Shown here: positions 34,485 to 45,549 of the stretch, one piece after another | How the letters are laid out: every line of letters starts with the position of its first letter | Numbering within the stretch: the stretch's first letter is position 1 | NCBI GenBank assembly: GCA_030686995.1 | Contig: CM060706.1 | Span: 142,747,505-142,811,504, forward strand | Length of the DNA: 64,000 nt | Source of the DNA: Artemisia argyi | Taxonomy: Eukaryota > Streptophyta > Magnoliopsida > Asterales > Asteraceae | Direction of reading: 5' to 3' | The notes under the pieces: generated by a model | The model's database searches: none | What the model was told of the DNA's origin: nothing | The model's input: the letters and a program-made list of their open reading frames with translations, nothing else | Program-made: the position numbers and the translations under genes

Positions 34485-37400
34485 TGTAACACCCCAAAAT
34501 TTTAGTTTGTAGCAGTGGAAAAATAATTTGGGTGTTACGGGGAGGATCGAAGTTATAATCTCATAAAACGGTTTAAAAGAAACATTTTGAAAGTTATTTG
34601 TCATTCAAATAATATTTTTAATAAAAGATGAACCATTTAATTTAGAATCTTATTAAAATATATAAAGGCTTGTAAAAATGACATATTTGATTTTTTACAC
34701 CATTTTAATATATCAGAGTAATAAATGCCCGCTCCGTGTCTTGTCCTGCTCCGTTAAATTACCTGAGATACACATGCTTAAAAGTGTCAACACAAAGGTT
34801 GGTGAGTTCATAGAGTTTTATTGAAAACCGTTTATTTCAATATATTTCAGGAATATTTGGTAATGATAAATACAAACAGTGATGGAACAAGTATTGAGTA
34901 ATGTTGATTATAATCACAGATAAATCATATAGATATTCAATCAAATTCAAATAAGGGATCAATAATTCTAACATGAGCTGAAAACTCATGATGCTAATTT
35001 AATGAGATATACAATTCAAGTATGGTCAAATTCCTATACAGCTGTATCTAAATATATGTTGAAAACATACATTTCCTTATGGATATTGCACCAAGCCTCA
35101 TGACACGCAAAACGTTAACAAAAGAGGTGATTTATCAAGTCAATGATAAATTTTGCCCTCTTATAATAGGTGATTTGCCAATTCCTATTTTTATTTAAAT
35201 ATAGTGTATCACGACTAATACGACTAACCATATGCATATGGCATTCCGTCAAGTATTAGTGGGATAGGAGGTCAATCCTTAACAGGTTTTGAAGCTGTTC
35301 ACTATATTCGCGCTCACATACAAGTGATTAATGGCTCATGATTGAGGGACTTTATGGCGATGAAGGTAACTTAGGCAATATCAAGGTAATAATGTAACTA
35401 GAGTATTTGTGCTCTTCCTAGCAATTATTTCTGTTAAACATAGAAATGTCATATAGAGATAATGGAATCATTCAGGATGTTATAGTATAGTCAAGTATCA
35501 TGCCACAATAATCAATTTGGAAACATTATCATCTGAGTATTAGTATTTCAGTTAAGTATTTCGCCAGTAACATATATATATCACATGCCAAAATAATCAA
35601 ATTGGAAACATTATCATCTGAGTATCAGTATTTCAGTTAAGTAATTCGCCAGTAACATATATATATCACATACCATAATAATCAAATTGGGAACATTATC
35701 ATCTGAGTATCAGTATTTCAGTTAAGTAATTCGCCACTAACATATATTTATCACACCTTAAGTCATAAACTTCAACAGGTAACTATTAATAAGGAAATTG
35801 ATTTGAATCATGTAATTTATTCATATACTTATAAAATTATCAAAGTATATGTAAGCATGTATCTCCCCAATGAGTTAAAAACAAGTATTGGAAATGGGCT
35901 ATAACTCACCTTGATTGATGTTAGGATGATGAAAAGTAAAGTAGGATGAGATTATGAGAATGATTATGGAAACGTCTTTGATACGGAACCTGATAAATAA
36001 ATTTATCTGAGAATCTAACGAAATACTATTTGCTAAACAAATAACGATAAATCGTTAAGATGAAAAGATGATATACGAATGGAATTATTATGTTTATACT
36101 AATATGACAAAATATGTTATTATTTCCAAAGTCCTTTCTTTTTAATGATGATAAAATAATATGTAATGAATATGAGTTTAAATATCGTTATATATATTAT
36201 TAACGTAAAGTTAAATAATATGTAAATAAAATGTAATAAAAATGCATATGACTTGATGGGTGACGTAAAATAGAAAATAAAATAAGAATGTCAAATATAA
36301 TATGTTGGTCCTTGTCCTCTTTCAGTTTTTACACTTTTTATACTAACGGCGTTAGCGTTACACCGTTAGTCCTTTTTATATATAATTTACAATTACAGTC
36401 CACTACATGTCCACTATTACACTCTAAGCTTGGAAATTAATAATATTTTATTTTATAACCTATAGTTTCTGTTTTTACTGTTCCAGTCTTTAGTTTTAAT
36501 AGTTTGGCAGTTTTAGTCCCTGAAGGTGTCGTCGCGTTACATTTTTAGTCCAAATATACAAAAATTATGAGAAAAATTATATAAAAATTTCCGAAGCTTA
36601 TTTTATTAATAAAAAGCTTATTTTAACAGCTTATTTGCTAAAAAGCTTATTTTTCATGTAATTGGGCCTTAACGAACCAAATCAAAGGCTCGTTAAGAAA
36701 TTTAGAGGCGAGGGCATGAAAACAATTTTGGGCCTGGACTTGGGCTACTTTTGTGATTCTAAAAATATATCTTTTTGGCCTGGTGGACAGATGGATCGTT
36801 ATTTCTTATTGGGCTTGAAATAAGCCCAAACGAGTTTATTAAGTTTTTGAATAAAATGGGATTTAAAAAACCTTGTGATTTGCCGATCAAAATGAATTAA
36901 TTTGAGTGTCGAAACGTGAGTATTTTTACAAGTTATATAAACGAAAATGATAGTTAGCTAGGTGGTCAATTGAGTCGTATAAGTAAAAATTTCATACATA
37001 CGTTCGTTTCTTGGGCAACATGGATCGTTTCTATATATGTTAAAGACTTAGAATATTTTCTAAGTGTTTAGAGTTTTTATATCCGATTGAATCTAGGTTT
37101 AAAAATAAGTTCGTATGATGCATGAATCGTAAAATAAACGTGAAACAAGTGTGTGTCGTGACTCCTAGGCCTTCCAAGATAGAGGCTAGCCACGTTTGTG
37201 TTGCTACATGTTTATACGTATGTAAATATATACATGAAACTATATACTTTCGACATAACATTTTACGTGATGCATGGAACTTAATTTACGAGTGATATGA
37301 ATTGAAAAGAGCTTGAAACAACTTACTACACCTTCAAAGGTGGTAAGGAATCGTGAGTGATGAAGGAGATGCAAGAAAAATCCCACGTTCGATTTATAAC

Positions 37401-39418
37401 TAGTATACGATTTATACTTTTACTCTTGTGCTCTCGTTAAACCTCCATACACAAGTACATATGTTCCTGATCTTGTAGAGGTGATTTTATGAGAGAATAA
37501 GAGTTAGTATGGAGTGTTTTTATGAATGAAGAAAGGTGGTAAACGAATGATAGATATAGGAGACGTTTTTGTATATCGTATGGTCCTAATTATCTCCACA
37601 AACATATGTTACTATGTTGTGTCAGTAAGGAGCTATTTCTATTATATATTTACTGTGATCTTAGGACTTTAGGATGAATGGGAGGGCATAAAATATGGAA
37701 ATTGTTCTTGTGAGTCACCATATATGTCGACCACCATTTTATCCATGTATACGATTTGTATAATCGAGTATCTCTTGGCCTTGGCTGATCGAATATGATT
37801 TCTAAACATGTAATCATCTTAGAAATATTATTTGGAACTCATAGAAACAAACTAGAGTCGAAATGGTTAAGAAATGAATTTATTTTATGTCGATTGGTTG
37901 GAATTTTTGCCAATCACTTTGCCTCCTAAAAACATATCAAAACTTGACCTATGGATTTGAGATTCGACATACTAATAGTTGGTAAGGTGAGGAATGAGAT
38001 GGTGCAAAAATATGTAGGTGTCGTGTTTAAGATTTGAGAGAACGAGAGTCGTTTTGTTGCTAGTTTAGTCGATCATATGAAATTTTATAACTTGAAGTTG
38101 GGCTTTTTGTTTGGGCTGATGAATAGTGTTCGAGGTATTGGGCTGAAATGATATTAAGGGCCCGTTTGGTTGTAATTTGTTATTAATTAGAATTAGTAAA
38201 TTTTTAATATTTTGTTAAACGTGTCAAGAACTTGTTTTGTCGTTTGGTGAATTTTGCAATATCGTAATCGTGACCATTTAATATAATAAGAAACTTTTAA
38301 ATTTTCCTGTAAAAATGGTGATTAAAATAATGACAGAGATTAATATATAATTAAACGTTTTTAGTTATATGGATTTTTGCGAGGTTTTACAGTATCCAAA
38401 TGTCATTCTGAATTTCGTCCCGAAATTCAAATTTAACGTGATTACTTGAGTAAAGAATTTTTAAACAGAGGGTTTTCGAGAGATTTCTATTCCTAAAATT
38501 AAGGAAACGTGATTCAGTTAGATTTACCTGTACTAGATAAGACAAAATAACTGATGTATTTAAGGGTTATGAATATTGAAAATAGTGGTCATGAATAGTG
38601 AAATAACGGCTAGTGCATAGTGTCCAATGGTCGGGAATAGTACCCAACGGCTATATTCTAGCCTATAAATACCACTTCCAAATTTCCACTACTTCCATCA
38701 ACCATTTTCCTCTCATTTTCCATCTCAAAATGCCGCACCTCATCAACATCTTAGCGATTGTGTATGTCGTCCTTGCCGCTATCTACTTAGCGTATGTTCC
38801 AGATGAAGACTTTGGATTCTTGGTCGCGATCTTGTTGTGTTTCTATGTACTTGTAACGAATAAGAAATAAAAACTCGTTCTGTTTTTATGTTTTGAATTT
38901 GTCTCATTATTGTTTTTAATGGTTTGTTTATATTTATCTTTCAGCATAATTAGGGTGATTCATCCTGTGGTGGCTCTGGCTATTGTTTTGTTGGTGGGAG
39001 TCTTTGTTGCCATAGCGGACCAACCTATTGAAGATTCCATGATTTATATTGTAATAATTGTAACGGTAGCACTTTCGATGCTAATTATTTGTTTATGTAT
39101 TAATTTTCATGGACTTTAATAAAATTCTCGCTATTTAAGTTTTCTATCAGTCTTCGTGAATTATTTGGGTTCTCTTACTTGTACTTTTGTTGGTTTCCCA
39201 TCATAATGGTGATGAGATAAGATAGGTATTTATTGTGGTTTGCTCAATATATTATTTATAAACAGTTCATTTTAGCTCTATATTTTGCTTTTGAATGAAG
39301 ATTGTTATTTAAAAATTTGAAAATATCACTGTTCCCTTCATAACATAATTCTTCCTAAATTAGACATAGTTGATCAAGCTATGTATAATTGAGGACCAAA
39401 TGATGTGATGTTTGGCTC
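34485..39418 (-). repeat. Element C 5' LTR (right), 5' end deleted
   Basis: Begins TGTAACACCCC and aligns with the left LTR to 39418, where it breaks off. Contains the 86-bp tandem array (about 35500-35765) with short TA runs and the second copy of the antisense ORF. The last 255 bp of the LTR in plus coordinates (the start of U3) are missing. Confidence 0.85.
38730..39119 (+). pseudogene. Two-exon membrane ORF, right LTR copy, exon 1 truncated
   Basis: This copy keeps the ATG (38730, MPHLINILAIVYVV...) but a deletion of about 122 bp has fused exon 1 to the middle of the intron near 38830, removing the end of exon 1 and the splice donor. The deletion lies between two TCTTG repeats. Exon 2 (38945-39119) is intact and ends in TAA. 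With the left copy (intact splice sites, no ATG) it shows that the ancestral LTR carried a complete gene-like unit. Confidence 0.6.
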
Positions 39419-41891
39419 AATCACATGAAATACAGGTAATCAAACATACCAATGAAATGCAGGTAATCAAACATACCAATGAAATGCAGGTAATCAACCA
39501 TGTAAAGCGAGTATTGTGTTTAAGTAAAACGAGCATGTATTCTCCCCCAAAGAGTTTACAAAACAATTAAAAGAGTAGGGGCTATGACTCACATGGTGCA
39601 ATAGCTACGATGACAAAAGTGGATACACTGAAAATGAGGCACGATCTCTAACCGCAACCTAATATGAATGGTATGATCTAATGTAAGAAATGAAATAATG
39701 CTACACATGCAAATACGTATGTTATCGATACCACTCGTGAAATTTGAAAATAACGTTTATCGTCGAAAAATACATTTTTGACGTCTCGTTAAGTTAATAA
39801 CCACTTTCCATGTAAATACGTTGAAACGGTACTCCACGATCCTCGTTTGGTGTTTTATCGGTAAATATAGTATTTTCGTCGTAAAATGACACTTTTCATA
39901 ACTTGAAAATATGACCAAAATGGTCTTGCAAAACTAGTCGCGAAATAGTGAATATTAAGAGTTAGGAAAGAAACTCGGTAGTTTTGAGCAGATTTTCACC
40001 TTATCTAAAAATTCATAGAACTGAAGTTTGGCCATACGGGTCTCGATCATAAAGAAAAATAGCCGCGAAGTGAGGTATTTGGGCTGTTTTGGCAGATTCT
40101 GGGCAGTTTTCGGGAATGTTTGGAAGGCCATATGTTATTCGTTATTAATATTTTTGACAAACAGTTGGATGTTTTGAAAACTACCTTGGGTGAACTAACT
40201 TTTTGTCAAAGATATAAATTTTCCATAAATGGGTTTATCAATGAGAAAAATGGCTCTCAACCTGGTCACTTGGCGAATTGGTTTATACTTGGAAAAATTT
40301 TCTAAGTGTTGGGCTGAAAGAAAATATTAAAATCGTCTAAAATTTAAACGCTTGTATCTTGGTCGTTATTAGCTCGTTTTCTACGTTCTTTATATCCCCG
40401 GAATCGTATTAATATATACTAATATATTTTTAGTAAATCGGCCCTTCTAGGTTACGTTAAACACCTTGTCTTGTCCTTTGAAAATCGTGCAACAACACGT
40501 ATTATTTTCAGAAAATAGTTTTCGTCGTTAAACTTGTAAAAAACATGTCTCCTTCATTATAGACTCGTTTTAATCCGTTCTTTCGCTCACGGCTTCGTTC
40601 TTGAATGTATTTTCTGATTCTTTGGCCCAATGTTACCCGGAAACCCCTTAGTTTTCTGTATTTTACAAAAATGGACAGCAACTTTCTAATAGTGGTTGAA
40701 ATTCATTTTTCTAGTTTATAACTTGTTCAAAACTTAACCAAGCTACTCCAAATCAACTCCACAATTACTCAATCCTACCATACACCTTCTTAGGGTGTCA
40801 TGGGTCCTAAACTTCACAAAATATTGTAGGATTTCAAAAGAATGATCATAGGCTTTATATATATACTTATAAAAACCATAAAACTTGTAAAGTGGTATGA
40901 ATAACATAAATACTTGTATGTTTTGTTAATATAATTTGAAAATACATCATGTAATAGTTTGAAAGAGTAGAAAAATAACTAGTAACTTACTTGTGATGAT
41001 TATTGAAAGATGGTGATGAACACCCATTTAATCTTTGTGGTTTTTATTTCAAACCCCTAACTAGATCATTACTCGGACTTGATAAACACTTGAATCTTGA
41101 AAAATCAATGGTTTCTTCCTTGTTCTTGTCTAGGCCGATCCATGGAGAATGGGTGGAAGAGATGAGAGCTTTTCTTTGCTAGTTTATTTTGTATATGAAA
41201 ATAAATGTGTAAAAATGATATCTAGATATTTTGTTAAGAAAGAAAAGTGGTACAAGTAACTAAGGACAAGGGGAGGGGCGGCACATGGATGGAGTAGGAA
41301 GAGTATGTGGGAAGCTTGGTATTATCTAGTTTACGGAGTCAGTTTTGGTTCCGTTAATTGCTAACCGTAAGTTATTAAGCCGCGAAACGTAAATTCGGGT
41401 ATCGTAAAAATATGAAACTTGAAAGAATGACTAAACTTGTCAATATACTCCATAATAAAATATAAAATGAATGGTAAGTTCCATCGGGTTGCTTAAACGC
41501 TGTTAAAACTGGAAACGCGGATCTAAAACGCGTAATTCGCGTAAAACGCTGAATTGGAAAACGTAAAATTCCAAAACTTTTAGAATTGTCGTAAAATGAG
41601 AGAAAATCATATTTCTATCGTTTATAGTGTTTTATGGACATATTGGGATGCTGGAATGACGTTTAAACCTAAAAGTAAATCTCGAACACAGCTTCGTGAT
41701 TTTTGCAGAAATGATCCGACGAGCGTCAAACTCTCGGATTATCATTAAAATAGTTTAACTTATGAGAATATGAAATAAAAATTTCGGAAATGAATAGTGA
41801 AAGTGAATAGTAATTGATGAATAGTAACTTCCCGAGATAAATAGTGAAATTTCGACGTTTGAAAAAGAACATGAAATTACGAGTTGTGACA
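39419..41891 (-). repeat. Element A 5' LTR, second fragment
   Basis: Aligns with 3306-5777. The join with element C at 39419-39423 is AATCA, shared by both parents, and the LTR A segment equivalent to about 3054-3305 is missing. Ends TTGTGACA, followed by the TSD AAAGT. Confidence 0.9.
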
Positions 41892-41906
41892 AAAGTCCTC
41901 GCGTAA
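41892..41906 (-). pseudogene. Patatin-like pseudogene, 15-bp bridge between elements A and E
   Basis: AAAGT (TSD of A), CCTCG, CGTAA (TSD of E). Joined with the flanks on the minus strand it continues the patatin-like reading (…EITRGLLKD…), which shows that both elements hit the same pseudogene only 10 bp apart. Confidence 0.8.
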
Positions 41907-42181
41907 TGTTATGACCAAGAATCACCTTCCGGAGGACGAGGTTGATAAATACATCATTATTCTAGAGAGAGAAAGTCGAGAGAAGGTGAGGTGAAAACAA
42001 AGATATTTTTATTTTGAAAGATAAGCTTACACACCCACACCCCTCAAGTGAAGCCTTGAGGGGTATTTATAGGCCTTACATAAGACAACTTTTACAATAT
42101 TACATTAGTAGTCCCTGCACTTTATGCATACTAGTTGTCTACTCCAATTCACGTAAATATCGCTCAGCTTCATTTCTAACA
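41907..42181 (-). repeat. Element E 3' LTR (left)
   Basis: TGTTATGACC to TTTCTAACA. A TATA-like box, read on the minus strand as CCTATAAATACCCC, lies at about 42061-42074. Confidence 0.75.
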
Positions 42182-43713
42182 ATCTCCCTCCAGCTGGAGA
42201 TATACGTGAATTGGTTACAATGATTCCTAACAAGTAAAATAAAACAATCAAAGTAAGCGCAGCAATGCTGAGGAGGACTTCATAGCTCTTTTCTTCATAA
42301 ATATCCCCAGCAATCTTTCTTTACTTGTAGACGAATCACTTGCTAATCTAATTGGGTTATTACTCCCTCCCAATTAGTAAGCCCTTTTCTTATACATGCT
42401 CCCTCCCAAATAGACAACCCGTTTGATATAACCTTGATGCTTGTTGAAAAAGTATCTTTGAATTCTGCCCAAATTGTCTTCAGTCTCATATCATGTCATG
42501 CACATCGGAAAATGAATCTTAGACTGATAATATGTAACTTCTTCACAGGTTTGTTTGGGGAGCATCATATCGTCATCTTCAACTCACTTAGAATGCTTCC
42601 AGTTCTTCAATAAAATCCCCGATGTACACATTTCTCCCTCCTGGATGATGACGATCTCTTGGAATCATCATAAATATGTGTACATAAACATATCAACTGG
42701 AAGCAACATACAAATCAATACCCCATGAGTGAAATGGCAATAACTATTCTCTCTACAATTCATCTCAGATCAACCTCTTTTCACTTCCACTGGCTAATAG
42801 TAAGTGACCACGTGTGGAGACAACCCAATATGACAAACTTGAGTGTGAAGTAAAATTCCCTAGACTTGTGACTTATACTTGTACTATCCTTGATTAAGAA
42901 CCTATACTGAGCACAACAACGTTACTCCTTACAATATAGGTAGTGGCATATACCCAACCATCCATCCTTTATTGTATATCCGTCTCTTGAACAATCCACA
43001 ACCTTTTGTGACACTGAGCACTACAACGTAACTCCTTAAAGTGATAGCTATTGTCAGCATTAAGAACCAACTTATGCGTTTATAGATCTCACACATAGCT
43101 AGATGTCCAAGTCTTAATCAATATCCTATGAATGCTCAAACAAAGATTTTCAAAAGTCTTCATCCAACCAACCCCTAGACTTTGAGATACTAAGTGCACG
43201 AACCCGTGAAACGTCACTTCAAGCTCAAATAAGTAATAAACAAATTATCCTCGTAGTCACCTTTGATAACGTCCAAAATTTAGCCATTGATCTTTGGTGA
43301 ATCTTGATCAGGATCTTTTAAGCAATTCGTGGTGTGTTTTTGGTGTAGCATGAAATTCAATCTGGTTGATTCATAGTGATTTCGGATTTTTCTTCCAAAA
43401 ATAGAATGTAAAATTTTTCTCGCCTATAATTTGGAAATCACTATGAAATGCAATTCTAAGGTTACCAGAAAATTTTGAGTTTTGAAAATTTTTACGCCAA
43501 ATTTCACTGAAAAAATTTGAATTTTGGTCTAAAAATTTGAATTTCGGGCCAAAAATTTCAACGTTATACCAAAATTTGAATTTCGCGTAAAAATTGCACG
43601 TTTAGTCTCATCTCAAAAATAAATTTTACTCTAATTTTCCCGCCAAAAACACGAGATTTTTCACCCAAAAACATGATTTTTCACCACAAAACACCATGAT
43701 TTGCCCCTGGTTA
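42182..43713 (-). other. Element E interior, no coding potential
   Basis: Starts with the polypurine tract (GCTGGAGGGAGAT on the minus strand). The rest is AT-rich. At 43470-43610 a short motif of the AAAATTTGAATTT(C/T)G type recurs several times. No gag or pol relic is seen. Confidence 0.65.
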
Positions 43714-43725
43714 GCTCTGATGCCA
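43714..43725 (-). other. Primer-binding site of element E
   Basis: TGGCATCAGAGC on the minus strand, two bases after the 5' LTR end. Confidence 0.8.
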
Positions 43726-43727
43726 CT

Positions 43728-44071
43728 TGTTAGGTCACCATTTTACAACATAACCACTAAGATTTCTAGAGAGAGAAAGTAAGTAGAGAGAGAGTGGAAG
43801 GAACCCTTAATATGAAAATGAAAGACTAATGATATTACTAGGTGAACCAACACCATCTAATGAGGTGTTACAAGTCTATTTATAGGTGAGGATTAGGGCT
43901 TCACCATACTATGCTAATATTACAAACTTAGCCCTTAGACTTTTACCAAACCTATAATCTTAGCATAAAACTTTATAAAACATATTAATTCACTAACGTA
44001 CTAACTTAATAATGCAACCTATAACAAAACTCAATGACCGACACTTGAAATAATAAAGTCTATTCCCAACA
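43728..44071 (-). repeat. Element E 5' LTR (right)
   Basis: TGTTAGGTCACC to TTCCCAACA. A minus-strand TATA box (CCTATAAATAGAC) lies at about 43872-43884. Confidence 0.75.
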
Positions 44072-44076
44072 CGTAA

Positions 44077-44390
44077 TCTCAGCAAGGTCCAATGCATTAT
44101 TTTGGAAGATTCTTGCAGAATGTTCAAGTTGAAAGTCTTAACACATCCTTAGCCTTAAAGATAGGGTGAGCCTGGTCGTTTGGAGTTGATAGCAAAGTTG
44201 CAATAAGGGCACATATACTTGTACCAGCCATTTTATATCAAAATAATCTGCCAGTCTTGCATGCTTTCCATCTAGTTTCTGTAGCTCGGTTTCTAAGAAA
44301 CTAAGAGCAACACTTGGGATGATTCCTCCTTGCATTCCAGTACTACCATTGATGCTCAGAATCGTGGTTGCGTTATCACATAGCAAATAC
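44077..44390 (-). pseudogene. Patatin-like phospholipase pseudogene, N-terminal part
   Basis: The minus strand reads [19 protein letters not shown], then [20 protein letters not shown] and FDI. This corresponds to ITILSIDGGGIRGIIP and FLE..LQELDG..ARIADYFD of plant patatin-like lipases. The oxyanion-loop DGGGxRG is replaced by NGSTGMQG. A frameshift then leads to [20 protein letters not shown], in which the nucleophile elbow GxSxG appears as GTSIC with the second glycine lost. The KAKDVL block and a degraded LEH...IFPQN block follow, then the reading jumps to 41906. About 40 residues normally present before the LHxTL block are missing. Confidence 0.85.
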
Positions 44391-44554
44391 TATTGATGTG
44401 GTGTGTTCATTCCAAAAAAGACACTTGAGAGGGAAAGAATGATTGTTACAGTAAAGGGGACGATCGAACAAGCCATTGAAAGTTATGAAGGTTTCGGAAC
44501 CTTTCAGTATTTAAAAGTAATTGATAGCTGGCCTCAATGAATCCAAAACCCTAA

Positions 44555-44910
44555 GAGGGAAGGGTGTGGCTCGTCGTTGGAGCTCGTCACTCCAACGTGG
44601 CCCTCGTTGCGGCTCGTTGCGACACCATCAACGCCTCGCCATGCCTCGCCGTTGGAGACCTCCTCGTCTGCGTGACGAGGGTGGTTTGCCTGCAAATTGT
44701 ACTTTTTTTCTTTTTTTCTATATTTGTGTTTTATGTTTGTGTGTTTTTGTGTTTTTTTTTTTCAGATCTGTAAATTGTGTGTGTGTTTGTGTGTGTTTTG
44801 GAGAAGAAGACACGTTTTTTTTTTTCTAGTAAAGAAATTTATAAAAAAAAAGTGGACTGGAATTTGTTTTTAAAGAGATAACGTGTCTTTTTTTTTCAAG
44901 TTTTTTTTTT

Positions 44911-44955
<45 letters not shown>

Positions 44956-45296
44956 AAAATGTTATTTATACTATTTTATAAAAAAGAGATAATGTATTTT
45001 TTTTTTAATTTCGTTACAAATTGATGTATTTTATTTCGTATCATTTTTTTATTACGTTATTTTTAGTTGTGTGTAATATTTATTGTATTTTATTTTATTT
45101 TAAGTATTAATAAAATGAATTTAGTTTATTTAATGAAATGAATAAAAAAAATAAAATTGTAAGTGGTAGGCTCCAAATGAGTAAGTTGAGATTAGTTATG
45201 AGTGAGGAGGGGTTAGTTGTGAAGAGGTGTTGGGGTGATGTGGCACCCGTGGGCCCCAAATGAGGAGGTATAACCTCATTACCACACCTCTTGCTC
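44555..45296. mobile_element. Harbinger-like (TAA-TSD) element 1
   Basis: The ends GAGGGAAGGGTGTGG and, inverted, GAGCAAGAGGTGTGG form 15-bp terminal inverted repeats. TAA flanks both sides (44552-44554 and 45297-45299), as in PIF/Harbinger and Tourist MITEs. The interior has CT/GT-rich low complexity and a 51-bp T-rich tract (44901-44951). Frames at 44521-44829 arise from this and are not genes. Confidence 0.65.
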
Positions 45297-45299
45297 TAA

Positions 45300-45549
45300 G
45301 AGCATCTGCAATTGGGAGGTTTTGCAAAAGCTTTTTACTATTCGAAAAAGCTTTTCAAAAGCTTTTTTCCATTGTAACGAAAGACTTTTCAAAAGCTTTG
45401 AACGAAAGACTTTGCACCAACAAAGTGGTTGAAGCAAAAGATTTTTAGTTGCTAGTATTATTAATAAATGTATCTAAGACAAAATAGCTTTGCATTTATT
45501 GCCATAAATGCACCAAGTCATTGAAAGACTTGGTGCAATGCGGATGCTC
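45300..45549. mobile_element. Harbinger-like MITE 2, sharing a TAA with element 1
   Basis: Begins GAGCATCTGCAATTG and ends CAATGCGGATGCTC, an inverted repeat of the GAGCATCYGCAWTG type common in dicot MITEs. TAA lies at 45297-45299 and 45550-45552. The internal AAAGCTTTT palindromes are hairpin-prone. Confidence 0.7.

Larger units (their letters stand above)
41907..44071 (-). mobile_element. Element E: small LTR retrotransposon with unlike LTRs
   Basis: Bounded by TGTTA...TAACA-type ends and a perfect 5-bp TSD CGTAA (41902-41906 and 44072-44076). It has a minus-strand primer-binding site (43714-43725) and a polypurine tract just inside the left LTR. No coding region is visible in the 1.5-kb interior. 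The left LTR (275 bp) and right LTR (344 bp) share the ends, a CTAGAGAGAGAAAG block and a TATA position but otherwise do not align by eye. Confidence 0.8.

Noticed and set aside
44521..44829. 102-codon frame with a Phe/Cys/Val-rich end
   Set aside because: Runs through low-complexity T/GT sequence of a MITE; composition is not protein-like.
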